Assembly (NCBI RefSeq): GCF_002192455.1
Contig: NZ_CP021744.1
Span: 1,984,001 to 2,048,000 of the forward strand
Reading direction: 5' to 3'
DNA from: Streptomyces albireticuli
Lineage (GTDB): Bacteria > Actinomycetota > Actinomycetes > Streptomycetales > Streptomycetaceae
Length of the DNA stretch: 64,000 bases
Part shown: positions 26,628 to 34,883 of the stretch, in pieces
Position numbering within the stretch: the stretch's first letter is position 1
Layout: every line of letters starts with the position of its first letter
Position numbers and translations under genes: made by a program
The notes under the pieces: model-generated
The model's database searches: none
Seen by the model: the letters and a program-made list of their open reading frames with translations, nothing else
What the model was told of the DNA's origin: nothing

Positions 26628-27478
26628 GCCGCTGTCTCCTGCTCCTTGATGAGGCCGAGGTAGATGTCTTCGAGGGACGGCCTGGTGACCGTCAGCTCGG
26701 GGATCTCGCCCTTGAAGTACGCCGCGAGCTCGGCGACGACCGTGGTCGGCGAGTCGGTGCGGTGCGTCATCGGCCCGTCGGCGCCGAGCCAGGAGACCTG
26801 GGCCTGCGCGGAGGCGCGTCCGCCGAGGGTGGCCGGGTCGCCCTCGGCGACGACCTTGCCTTTGACGACGACGGCCAGCCGGTCGGCGAGCGCCTCGACC
26901 TCGTCCAGGTAGTGCGACGTGAGCACGATGGACGTACCGCCGTCGGCGAGCGACCGGATCAGGTCCCAGAACTGCCGCCGGGCCGCCGGGTCGAACCCGG
27001 TGGTCGGCTCGTCCAGGAACAGCAGCTCGGGCCGGCCGATGACACCGACGGCGACATCGACGCGCCGCCGCTGACCACCGGAGAGACCGCTGACCCGGGC
27101 GTTGGCCTTCTCGGTGAGCCCGACCAGCTCGATGATCTCGTCGGGGTCCCGCGGGTCCGGGAAGTAACGGGCGAAGTGCCGCACCGCCTCGGCCACCGTG
27201 AGATCGCCGATGACGATCTCGTTCTGCCAGACGATCCCGATGCGCGACTTCCACCGCCGCGACGCCTTGCCCGGGTCCTCCCCGAGCACGTCCACCTCAC
27301 CGGCGTCCCGCTTGCGGTGACCCTCCAGGATCTCCACGGTGGTGCTCTTGCCCGCGCCGTTCGGCCCGAGGATGCCGAATATCTCGCCCCGCCGGATGTC
27401 GAGGTCCAGACCGTCGACGGCGACGTGGTCACCGTAGACCTTCCGCAATCCGCGGACCCGTACTGCTGTTTCTGCCAT
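26624..27478 (-). CDS. ABC transporter ATP-binding protein (DrrA-like)
   Basis: 284 aa. Walker A GPNGAGKST lies near 38-46, the Q-loop in VWQNE, the ABC signature LSGGQRRR near 136, Walker B LLFLDEP near 155, and the switch His in LTSHYLDE. The C-terminal extension of about 60 aa is typical of DrrA/NodI-class ATPases. It is the first gene of a four-gene operon (ATPase, permease, kinase, regulator) in which every junction is a 4-bp ATGA overlap. Confidence 0.95.
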   Translation of the reverse strand: MAETAVRVRGLRKVYGDHVAVDGLDLDIRRGEIFGILGPNGAGKSTTVEILEGHRKRDAGEVDVLGEDPGKASRRWKSRIGIVWQNEIVIGDLTVAEAVRHFARYFPDPRDPDEIIELVGLTEKANARVSGLSGGQRRRVDVAVGVIGRPELLFLDEPTTGFDPAARRQFWDLIRSLADGGTSIVLTSHYLDEVEALADRLAVVVKGKVVAEGDPATLGGRASAQAQVSWLGADGPMTHRTDSPTTVVAELAAYFKGEIPELTVTRPSLEDIYLGLIKEQETAA

Positions 27479-27705
27479 GGCTCCAGCATGGCGGGGCGGG
27501 GAAACCGGCGGGACGACCGGTAGGTCGGAGTGGTGTCCACCGTTCGGTGGACATGGGGGGGGTTCCGAGGCGGGGGCGCCAGGGCCCGCCGAGGGTCTCG
27601 AAACGTTCCCGGCAGCCTACTGGTCGTGCCGGGACGCACCCAGCGGGTGGAGGGAGCGGTTGGGGTGTGGCATCCGTGCCGTGGCTACTCATGGCCACGC
27701 TGGGC
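27479..27705. promoter_or_regulatory. Promoter region of ABC/two-component operon with two palindromes
   Basis: Two perfect inverted repeats lie upstream of the ATPase start: GACC-GGTA-GGTC (27515-27526) and TGTCCACC-GTTC-GGTGGACA (27534-27553). They are candidate operators for the operon's own response regulator. Nothing else is seen in the 227 bp. Confidence 0.45.
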
Positions 27706-27921
27706 TCAACCGCCGGCCGGGAAGCTTCCGGCCTTGACTCCGTCCACGAAATCCGACCAAGCGCCGGAGCCGAGAACAATCACGGGCCCGCATGGGGCCT
27801 TGCTGTCACGGACAGGAACGACGCCCGGGTGGCCATCGGCGACCTCAACGCAATCGTTTTCCAGACCGCTGTAACTGGATTTTCGCCATCCGGCTATATC
27901 CAGGCCGGGTATTCCGATCAC
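27706..27921 (-). CDS. DUF397 domain protein
   Basis: 71 aa with the DUF397 hallmarks: WRKSSYSG near the start, a Cys followed by VEVAD, VPVRDSK, and a C-terminal W-x-x-F-V segment. DUF397 genes normally lie directly after an XRE/DUF5753 regulator and form a WhiJ-like pair. Here ATG 27921 overlaps the XRE stop as ATGA, so the pairing is conserved even though the XRE frame is broken. Confidence 0.9.
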   Translation of the reverse strand: MIGIPGLDIAGWRKSSYSGLENDCVEVADGHPGVVPVRDSKAPCGPVIVLGSGAWSDFVDGVKAGSFPAGG

Positions 27922-28740
27922 CGGTATTCCTCCAAGTACTTACGAACGAGCTCCATCGATTCGCACTCTGGCAGCGCCAACCCGCGTACCGCATCGTATC
28001 GTTGCAATAGCTCGACAACTCGCTTAGGGGACTCTACCAACTCACCGGATCCGAACGATTCGACGTAGGCGAGCGTTACACCGTTAGGCGCCGTGAGGAA
28101 CGTCAGGCTGCCCCCCGAGCATCCAGTACTCGCCCCGCTCAAACGGCAGCACCTGAATGGTTACGTCAGAGTCTTCGGCAACCTTCAGGATGTGGGCGAG
28201 TTGCCTCATCATCGCCGCTCTCCCACCGACCGGCCGCCTCAGCGTCGACTCGTCCATGACCGCCCAGTACGGGGGCCGTTCCTCCCGGTTGAACACCCGC
28301 TGCCGAGCCATCCGGTTGGCCACGGCCTCGTCGAAGTGGTTCTTCGGCGCTTTGGGTCGAGCTGTTCGCAGTAGGGAACTCGCGTATTCTTCGACCTGTA
28401 GCAGCGCCGGGATCGTGCTGCTCGTGAAAACCTGAATCCGTTCAGCCTGAGCCTCCCTTGAGGCAGCCTTTCGCCCATACTCCTGCACCGATCCTTCACG
28501 GGCGGTATCGAGGAGCTGGATGAGCGTTCCGCCCATTTCGAATCGCTGGTCAAGGGCAGCCATCAAGGCGTCGGACGGCAATTGGGTCCCAAGCTCCACC
28601 CTGTTGATGTAACTGTGCCCATAGCGCGCTTCTTCGGCGAGGTCCCGCAATGACAACCCCGCGCGCTTGCGCAGATGCTGGATCATCAACCCGATTACCT
28701 GACGCAACGTCAGCCGCTCGTCCTGCTCCCGCTCCGTCAT
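27918..28740 (-). pseudogene. XRE-family regulator (HTH/DUF5753), frameshifted in a G6 run
   Basis: From ATG 28740 the frame encodes an N-terminal helix-turn-helix (LRKRAGLSLRDLAEEARYG, about 20-70) and most of a DUF5753 domain up to FERGEYWMLGG. It then hits a run of six G (C6 at 28111-28116 on the plus strand) and ends early after QPDVPHGA. With one G fewer the frame continues into SLTFLTAPNGV and on to KYLEEYR, stopping at 27918 where DUF397 begins. The total span of 823 nt is one base over a multiple of three. Either this is a real slippage mutation or a sequencing error; the intact protein would be 273 aa. Confidence 0.85.
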
Positions 28741-28954
28741 CGAACAACCGCCCGTCACCATCTGCGAGTTGTGTACAAGCCCCCTCTGGTGAGGGTATGC
28801 CCCTCTACTCAATCCTGGTAATCGCCTGATCACGGACCGCAGGAGGCGCTGACGCCCCTGCCCTTCGGCAGGCGCAGGACATGCCACATACAAGACCCCC
28901 GCGACCGTGGTGTCGGTCCGGGGGCGTGGCCAACGCTGACAAGGAGCGCTAGCA
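28741..28954. promoter_or_regulatory. Divergent region with two leader hairpins before micro-operon
   Basis: Between the XRE gene and the micro-operon there is TTGTGTACAA (near 28775), and then CCTGCC-CTTC-GGCAGG (28857-28872). A larger stem follows with arms 28896-28907 and 28914-28924 and one bulge, about 30 bp before the first start codon. No coding frame is supported. Confidence 0.4.
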
Positions 28955-29218
28955 ATGCACGACCTTATCCTCCGATGCCTCGCGTGGGCGAGAGCATCCT
29001 TCTGGCCCGGCACTCCCGGCCACGACTCCCACGCCTGCCGCTCCGTCCGGGTGCCGCAGGTACCTACCCAGCAGGCCGTGACGCCTCCGGCACCCAAGAC
29101 CCCGCCCCTTGCCGAGCCGCCGATGGACGATGGCGCCGGCCCCGTCTTCCTGTGGGTGACAGCGCACGGCATCGACTTCCGCCCTCGCCAGCCTCACGGC
29201 GTGGAGGCGGGCCGATGA
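28955..29218 (+). CDS. Small hypothetical protein, first gene of a four-gene micro-operon
   Basis: 87 aa, ATG 28955 preceded by AAGGAGCG at ideal spacing. The sequence is Pro-rich in the middle (PPAPKTPPLAEPP) with DDGAGPVFLWVTAHGIDF afterwards. No family is recognised. The stop overlaps the next start as ATGA. It is divergent from the XRE/DUF397 pair, a context in which Streptomyces often carries strings of tiny uncharacterised genes. Confidence 0.75.
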   Translation: MHDLILRCLAWARASFWPGTPGHDSHACRSVRVPQVPTQQAVTPPAPKTPPLAEPPMDDGAGPVFLWVTAHGIDFRPRQPHGVEAGR

Positions 29219-29469
29219 CGGCCGCCGAGGAGCCCCAACGGGGCGGGCAGGTACCCAACGTGGGGGTACTGGTCGTGGACGTCCGACGAGATCGCGTCGG
29301 CGAGGTGATGGCCTCGACCGGCGGACGGTTGTCGCTGCGGCCTCCGTCCGGTGGGCGGGAGTGGGAGGCGTTCCCCTGTGACGTCCGCCTGATGACCGCG
29401 AGCGACGGGCTGCGGGCGAAGGTGACCGAGGCCAACGACCGGAGCAGGCGAGAGCGGGGCACGGCGTGA
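29215..29469 (+). CDS. Small hypothetical protein, second gene of micro-operon
   Basis: 84 aa. ATG 29215 has GGAGGCGG just upstream and overlaps the previous stop by four bases. The middle reads VGVLVVDVRRDRVGEVMAST, then LRPPSGGREWEAFP, and suggests a small beta-rich domain. No family is recognised. The stop overlaps the next start as GTGA. Confidence 0.75.
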   Translation: MTAAEEPQRGGQVPNVGVLVVDVRRDRVGEVMASTGGRLSLRPPSGGREWEAFPCDVRLMTASDGLRAKVTEANDRSRRERGTA

Positions 29470-29639
29470 GCGAGGAAACCACCGAGCACGGAACCGCGTC
29501 CGAACCCCGGCGCCCCCGGTGTCAGGAGTGCTGGGGCATCAAGCGCACAAGAGCGCGAGCATTGGCGGTCGACGACCGCCGGACCGCCGAGAGGATGACC
29601 CGGGCCATGGGCGTCCACATCTGGCAGGCGCACGCGTGA
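29466..29639 (+). CDS. Tiny Cys-containing hypothetical protein, third gene of micro-operon
   Basis: 57 aa, GTG 29466 overlapping the previous stop (GTGA). It has a CQEC pair at 19-22 (RCQECWGIKRTRARAL) and a His-bearing C-terminus (VHIWQAHA), which could form half of a metal site. No family is recognised. The coupled start is the reason for calling it. Confidence 0.65.
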   Translation: MSEETTEHGTASEPRRPRCQECWGIKRTRARALAVDDRRTAERMTRAMGVHIWQAHA

Positions 29640-29827
29640 CGGCCCCGGGAGAACGCCAGGAGTGCGAGGCCAGGGCGGTCCGGCCACCACTGGCGGTCGG
29701 CGGGAGCGGAGTCGTCTACGTGCCGGCGACTGAACCCGTGAAGCCGTGCACCCGTCCCTGCGCTCTGTGCCAATTGAGGGGTCGCCAGAAGGCCGCTCCG
29801 GCGGGAGCGGGCATCCGCGACAGCTGA
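29636..29827 (+). CDS. Tiny Cys-rich hypothetical protein, fourth gene of micro-operon
   Basis: 63 aa, GTG 29636 overlapping the previous stop (GTGA). It contains CTRPCALCQL near 40 (CxxxCxxC), again suggesting a metal-binding knuckle. No family is recognised. A strong hairpin 17 bp after its stop ends the unit. Confidence 0.65.
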   Translation: MTAPGERQECEARAVRPPLAVGGSGVVYVPATEPVKPCTRPCALCQLRGRQKAAPAGAGIRDS

Positions 29828-29843
29828 CCGCCGCCGAGCCGAA

Positions 29844-29876
29844 CGTCCTGCCCGGGGCCAGTTCCCGGGCAGGACG
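29844..29876. terminator. Bidirectional terminator hairpin
   Basis: A perfect 13-bp stem (29844-29856 / 29864-29876) with a 7-nt loop lies between the micro-operon and the convergent methyltransferase gene. Confidence 0.85.
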
Positions 29877-29888
29877 CTCTGATGCAGG

Positions 29889-31226
29889 TCAGGCGGTCTT
29901 GTCCACCGGCTTCAGAATCGCGACACACTCCACGTGATGCGTCATCGGGAACAGATCGAACGCCCGCAGCGTCACCGGCCTGTACCCCTCCTCCGCAAAG
30001 TACGCCAGATCCCGAGCCAACGCCGCCGGATCGCAAGCCACATAAGCGATCCGCCGCGCCCCCAGCGAAGCCAAGTGACGGACCGTCTGCTTGCCGGCCC
30101 CCGCGCGGGGCGGGTCGAGGACGATGATGTCGGCGCTGTCGATGCCGGTGCGCGGGAGGACCTGTTCGACCTTGCCCTGTTCGATGCGGACGCGGTCGAG
30201 GTCCTGGAGGTTGTGGCGGGCGTCCTCTACGGCGCGCTTGCTGGACTCGATGCCGAGGACCGCGCCCTTGTCGGTGATGCGTTCGCCGAGGGCGCCGGCG
30301 AAGAGGCCGACGCCGCAGTACAGGTCGAGGGCCATGTCGTTCTTGCGGGGCATCAGGCCCTGCATGACGGCCTTGATCAGGGTGTCGGCGGCCTGCGGGT
30401 GGACCTGCCAGAAGCCGCCCTCGCCGACGCGGTAGGTGCGCTCGTCGGCGCGCTCGCGGACGAAGGGGCGGCCGTGGACGCGGTGGACCTGCTTCTCGCC
30501 GCGGCGGTTCTCGCTGACGCGCATGACCGACACCGGCTTGTCCAGCTCCACGATGGGGAGGCGGGCGTCCGGCTTCGGGGTGAGGATCACCTGGCGGTCC
30601 GCGGAGCCGCTCGCCGCGATGGCCTCGATCGAGGCGATCGTCGGCCACTCGCGCTTCTCGATGCCCAGCTCGCTCACGCCCGGCGCGGCGATCATGCAGT
30701 GGTCGATGACCTGGACCTCGTGCGAGCGGTGCTTGCGCAGGCCCGCGTGGCCCTCGGCGTCGATCGCGTACTGGACGCGGGTGCGCCAGGCCGGGACCTC
30801 GCCCGCCGGGAGCTTGTCGCCCTCGGCCGGCATCACGGTGCCGTCCCAGCCGGCCTCCTCGGGGGTGAGGCCCGCGAGGCGCTGGAGCTGTTCGGCGATG
30901 ACCTCGCCCTTGAGGCGGCGCTGGGCGCCCGGCTTGGCGTGCTGCCAGTCGCAGCCGCCGCACATGCCGGGGCCCGAGAAGGGGCAGGGGGCCGGGACCC
31001 GGTCCTTGGAGGCTTCGAGGATCTCCACCGCGTCGGCGCGCAGGAAGCGCGACGTCGACTCGCCCTCGGTGATGCGGGCGCGGACGCGCTCGCCGGGCAG
31101 GGCGTGGCGGACGAAGAGGACGCGGCCCGATTCGGTGCGGGCGACGCAGTGGCCGCCGTGGGCCACCGGGCCGACCTCGACCTCGTACTCGTGGCCGATC
31201 AGCGATGCGTCGGTGTCGTGCTGCAT
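29889..31226 (-). CDS. Class I SAM-dependent RNA m5U methyltransferase (TrmA/RlmCD-like)
   Basis: 445 aa from ATG 31226. An N-terminal TRAM domain (about 8-65) is followed by a Cys cluster with CPFSGPGMCGGC near 80-92 that would bind a 4Fe-4S centre. The C-terminal Rossmann methyltransferase has LDLYCGVG, the motif IV LDPPRAG, the catalytic nucleophile Cys in YVACDP, and the base Glu in HHVECVA. The family methylates C5 of uridine in rRNA or tRNA; the precise target cannot be told here. A longer reading from 31298 adds a low-complexity leader with no support. Confidence 0.92.
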   Translation of the reverse strand: MQHDTDASLIGHEYEVEVGPVAHGGHCVARTESGRVLFVRHALPGERVRARITEGESTSRFLRADAVEILEASKDRVPAPCPFSGPGMCGGCDWQHAKPGAQRRLKGEVIAEQLQRLAGLTPEEAGWDGTVMPAEGDKLPAGEVPAWRTRVQYAIDAEGHAGLRKHRSHEVQVIDHCMIAAPGVSELGIEKREWPTIASIEAIAASGSADRQVILTPKPDARLPIVELDKPVSVMRVSENRRGEKQVHRVHGRPFVRERADERTYRVGEGGFWQVHPQAADTLIKAVMQGLMPRKNDMALDLYCGVGLFAGALGERITDKGAVLGIESSKRAVEDARHNLQDLDRVRIEQGKVEQVLPRTGIDSADIIVLDPPRAGAGKQTVRHLASLGARRIAYVACDPAALARDLAYFAEEGYRPVTLRAFDLFPMTHHVECVAILKPVDKTA

Positions 31227-31358
31227 GGCGGGATCGGCTCCAGAGGTTAGGGGTGAGAACAAGGAGGAGTGCGGCGCGGTGCGACGGCCGGACGGCAACA
31301 GCCGTCCAGTCTACGTCCCACCGCGCCGCACTCCTGACCTTCCGGCGGCGCCGCGCCG

Positions 31359-33410
31359 TTACCGCTTCGTCGCGGCCTTCTCGCGCTTCGGTTCGCCGAC
31401 CGGGCCGCGGCGCACCGAGCCCGGGGCGTTCCACTCGGCGCGCTTGCGGGCGCGCCGCTTGGCGGCCTCGGAGGAGTCGAGCTGCCAGGGCACCGAGGTG
31501 ACCATGACGCCCGGGGTGAAGAGGAGGCGGCCCTTGAGGCGCAGCGCGCTCTGGTTGTGGAGCAGGTGCTCGTACCAGTGGCCCACCACGTACTCGGGGA
31601 TGTAGACGCTCACCACGTCGCGCGGGCTCTCCTTACGGAGGCTCTTGACGTAGTCGATGATCGGCCGGGTGATCTCGCGGTAGGGCGAGTCGAGGATCTT
31701 CAGCGGGACGTCGACACCGCGGCGGTGCCACTCGTCGCGCAGGACCTTGGTCTCGGCCGGGTCGACGCTGATGCTGAGCGCTTCGAGGGTGTCGGAGCGC
31801 ATGAGCTTGGCGTAGGCGAGGGCCCGCAGGGTGGGCTTGTGGACCTTGGAGACGAGGACGATGGAGTGCACCCGGGAGGGGCGCACGGTCTCGTCGCCCG
31901 GCAGGTCCTCGGCGGCGATCTCCTCGGCGACCCGGTCGTAGTGCTTCCGGATCGCGGTCATGGTGGCGTAGAAGATCACCATGCCGAGCAGGGCGACCCA
32001 GGCGCCGTGGGTGAACTTCGTCAGCAGCACGACGACGAGGACGAGGCCGGTGAAGAAGGCGCCGAAGGTGTTGATCGCGCGGGAGCGGACCATGCGGCGG
32101 CGCTCGGCCGGGTCGGTCTCGGTGGCCAGGTGGCGGTTCCAGTGCCGAACCATGCCGATCTGGCTGAGCGTGAAGGAGACGAAGACGCCGACGATGTAGA
32201 GCTGGATCAGGCGGGTGGAGTCGGCCCCGTAGATCACGACGAGTATGGCGGCGGCGCCGGCCAGCAGCACGATGCCGTTGGAGAACGCGAGCCGGTCGCC
32301 GCGGGTGTGCAGCTGGCGCGGCAGGTAGCGGTCCTGGGCGAGGATCGAGCCGAGCAGCGGGAAGCCGTTGTACGCGGTGTTGGCGGCCAGGAAGAGCACG
32401 AGGGCGGTGGCGGCGGCGAGCACGATGAAGAGGAACGAGCCGTTGCCGAACACCGCCTCGGCGACCTGGGAGATCACCGGGTTCTGGGTGTAGTCGGAGC
32501 CGACCGGCTGACCGTCCTTGAGCAGGTCCGTGGCCGGGTGCTCGGCCATCCGCACCTTGGTGACCATGGCCAGCGCGATGATGCCGCAGAACATGGTGAC
32601 GGCGAGGCCGCCCATGAGGGCGAGGGTGGTCGCCGCGTTCTTGCTCTTGGGCTTGCGGAAGGCGGGCACGCCGTTGCTGATGGCCTCCACGCCGGTGAGC
32701 GCCGCACAGCCGGAGGAGAAGGCGCGCAGCAGCAGGAAGACGAGCGCGAAGCCGGCCAGGCCCTGGTGCTCGGCGTGGATGGTGTAGTCGGCGGTGGGCG
32801 CCTTCATGGTCTGGCCCATGATCAGGCCGCGTACCGCGCCCCAGGCGATCATGATGAAGACGCCGCCGACGAAGATGTACGTCGGGATGGCGAAGAGCTT
32901 CCCGGACTCCTTGACGCCCCGCAGGTTCATCAGGGTCAGCAGCACGATCACGCCGACGGCGCAGGCCGTCTTGTGCTCGACCACGAACGGGATCGCGGAG
33001 CCGAGGTTCTCGATGCCGGAGGAGATCGAGACCGCGACGGTCAGGACGTAGTCGACGAGCAGGGCGCTGGCGACGGTGAGGCCGGCCTTGGGACCGAGGT
33101 TGGTGTTGGCGACCTCGTAGTCACCGCCGCCGCTGGGGTACGCGTGCACGTTCTGGCGGTACGAGGCGACCACCGTGAACATCAGCACCACGACCGCGAC
33201 GGCGATCCAGGGACTGAAGTGGTAGGCCGACACACCTGCCACGGAGAGCACGAGGAGCACTTCGCCCGGCGCGTACGCCACGGAGGAGAGAGGGTCGGAG
33301 GCGAAGACGGGGAGCGCGACACGTTTGGGGAGAAGGGTCTCTCCCAGCTTGTTGCTGTGCAGCGCCCGCCCGATGAGGATCCGTTTCGGCAGGTCGGTCA
33401 ATTTGGACAC
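31359..33410 (-). CDS. APC-family permease with C-terminal cytosolic domain
   Basis: 683 aa with about twelve membrane segments over 1-480 (first near VALPVFASDPLSSVAYAPGE, the helix-1 signature of this amino-acid/potassium permease group) and a soluble C-terminal tail (about 490-683) of alpha/beta character. It lies 132 bp upstream of the RNA methyltransferase on the same strand, a common chromosomal pairing in Streptomyces. The substrate is not determined: amino acid or K+ are both possible for this subfamily. A potassium-linked c-di-AMP riboswitch was looked for upstream and not found. Confidence 0.9.
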   Translation of the reverse strand: MSKLTDLPKRILIGRALHSNKLGETLLPKRVALPVFASDPLSSVAYAPGEVLLVLSVAGVSAYHFSPWIAVAVVVLMFTVVASYRQNVHAYPSGGGDYEVANTNLGPKAGLTVASALLVDYVLTVAVSISSGIENLGSAIPFVVEHKTACAVGVIVLLTLMNLRGVKESGKLFAIPTYIFVGGVFIMIAWGAVRGLIMGQTMKAPTADYTIHAEHQGLAGFALVFLLLRAFSSGCAALTGVEAISNGVPAFRKPKSKNAATTLALMGGLAVTMFCGIIALAMVTKVRMAEHPATDLLKDGQPVGSDYTQNPVISQVAEAVFGNGSFLFIVLAAATALVLFLAANTAYNGFPLLGSILAQDRYLPRQLHTRGDRLAFSNGIVLLAGAAAILVVIYGADSTRLIQLYIVGVFVSFTLSQIGMVRHWNRHLATETDPAERRRMVRSRAINTFGAFFTGLVLVVVLLTKFTHGAWVALLGMVIFYATMTAIRKHYDRVAEEIAAEDLPGDETVRPSRVHSIVLVSKVHKPTLRALAYAKLMRSDTLEALSISVDPAETKVLRDEWHRRGVDVPLKILDSPYREITRPIIDYVKSLRKESPRDVVSVYIPEYVVGHWYEHLLHNQSALRLKGRLLFTPGVMVTSVPWQLDSSEAAKRRARKRAEWNAPGSVRRGPVGEPKREKAATKR

Positions 33411-33502
33411 GCAGAGGATCGTAAGGGTTCCGTATACGTGCCGCCCACCCGGCTGCCCGTGCGAGCCGAAATCCGTTAAAGGGGCGTTAAGACGCTCCGA
33501 TA

Positions 33503-33522
33503 CCGGCGCCCGAGGGCGCCGG
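33503..33522 (-). terminator. Hairpin after conservon/P450 operon
   Basis: A perfect 9-bp stem CCGGCGCCC-GA-GGGCGCCGG (33503-33522) lies 117 bp beyond the last P450 stop, in the gap before the permease start. It probably ends the leftward conservon transcript. The rest of 33411-33638 holds the permease promoter region, with no gene seen. Confidence 0.55.
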
Positions 33523-33638
33523 ACGGGGTTATAAGCGGCCGCCGGAAACGTGGGAGGGGGTTCCGGAAACCGTATGCGACGGCTTCCGGGAATCCGGAGA
33601 AGTGGCCAACCTGACAGGCGCGACGGTCAGGGCGGCGG

Positions 33639-34883
33639 TCAGCGCGACAGCAGCACCGGCAGGCTCCGGTGCCCGTTGGAGATGAAGGACTCCACCGGAC
33701 GCAGCCCCTCCGGGTCGGCGAGGGCCAGGTCGGGGAAGCGCGCGAAGAGGGCGGGCAGGGCGACGGCGGCCTCCAGCCGGGCGAGGGGCGCGCCGAGGCA
33801 GAAGTGGACGCCGTGGCCGAAGGCGAGGTGGTCCTTGACGGCCCGGGTGACGTCGAAGCCGTCGGCGTCGGCGCCGTGCAGCTCCGGGTCGCGGCCTGCC
33901 GCGGCGTAGGCGGCCAGGATGGGCTCGCCGCGGCGGATGGTGACGCCGTCGAGCTCGATGTCCTCGGTGGCGTAGCGCAGCGGCAGGCTGGCTACGGGCG
34001 CCTGGACGCGGAGGGTCTCGTCGATCACCGCGTCCCAGTCGGCCCTGCCCTCGCGGACGAGCGCGAGCTGGTCGGGGTGGGTGAGCAGGGCGTGGATGGC
34101 GTTGTCGAGGAGGTTGACGGTGGTCTCGTGGCCGGCGCTGATCACCAGCAGCAGGGTGTCGATCAGCTCCTGCTCGGTGAGACGGGAGCCGTCCTCGTCG
34201 CGGGCGGAGATCAGGATGCTGGTCATGTCGTCGCCGGGGGCGGCGCGCTTGGCGGCGACGAGGCCGCCGAGGATCTCGTAGACGCGGGCGTAGGTCGCGG
34301 TGACCTCGTCGGCGTCGGCGGAGGTGTGGAAGATGCTGTCGACGCAGGCCCGCAGGCCCTCGCGGGTGTCCTCGTCGGTGACGCCGAACAGCTCGCAGAT
34401 GACCTGGATGGGGATGGGGTACGCGTAGTTCTCGCGGAGGTCGACGGGCCGGCCGGGCGGGGTGGCCGCGAGGTCGTCGAGGAGGCCCTGGGCGAGCTCC
34501 TCGATGCGGGGGCGCAGGGCGGCGGTGCGGCGGGCCGTGAAGGCCCGCGCGACGAGGCTCCGCAGGCGCTTGTGGTCGGCGCCGTAGGCGGTGAACATGT
34601 TCTGCACCGCGACCCAGGTGAAGAGGGGCCACTCCGGCGAGACCTCACCGTTGATCCAGGCCGGCCAGTGCCGGCGCGGGTCCTTGGAGACGCGGGGGTC
34701 GGTGAGGAGCTGCTTCAGGAGCGGCTGGGTCGTCACTGCCCACGCCACCACTCCCCCAGGAAGCTCCACGGGCGTCGCCGCTCCGCGGGCCCGGATCCGG
34801 GCGGCCTCGCCGTGGATGTCACGGCCGGTGGGGTCGATGGCGACGGAGCTGAGCTTGCTGAGCTGACTGAGCTGGCTTTCCAT
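33639..34883 (-). CDS. Cytochrome P450 (CYP154-like)
   Basis: 414 aa, ATG 34883 with GGAG seven bases upstream. All P450 hallmarks are intact: I-helix AGHETT, K-helix ExxR in DETLR, and the haem loop [10 protein letters not shown] with its Cys ligand. It is the last gene of the conservon operon. CYP154-type P450s are known partners of CYP157 proteins in such loci; the substrate is unknown. Its first 151 bases lie inside the 3' end of the upstream P450 gene in another frame. Confidence 0.95.
   Translation of the reverse strand: MESQLSQLSKLSSVAIDPTGRDIHGEAARIRARGAATPVELPGGVVAWAVTTQPLLKQLLTDPRVSKDPRRHWPAWINGEVSPEWPLFTWVAVQNMFTAYGADHKRLRSLVARAFTARRTAALRPRIEELAQGLLDDLAATPPGRPVDLRENYAYPIPIQVICELFGVTDEDTREGLRACVDSIFHTSADADEVTATYARVYEILGGLVAAKRAAPGDDMTSILISARDEDGSRLTEQELIDTLLLVISAGHETTVNLLDNAIHALLTHPDQLALVREGRADWDAVIDETLRVQAPVASLPLRYATEDIELDGVTIRRGEPILAAYAAAGRDPELHGADADGFDVTRAVKDHLAFGHGVHFCLGAPLARLEAAVALPALFARFPDLALADPEGLRPVESFISNGHRSLPVLLSR

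Noticed and set aside
27918..28142. A separate 74-aa gene
   Set aside because: Its sequence is the C-terminal part of the XRE/DUF5753 protein displaced by the G6 frameshift.
33411..33638. c-di-AMP (ydaO-type) riboswitch before the APC permease
   Set aside because: No recognisable conserved elements could be found in the leader.
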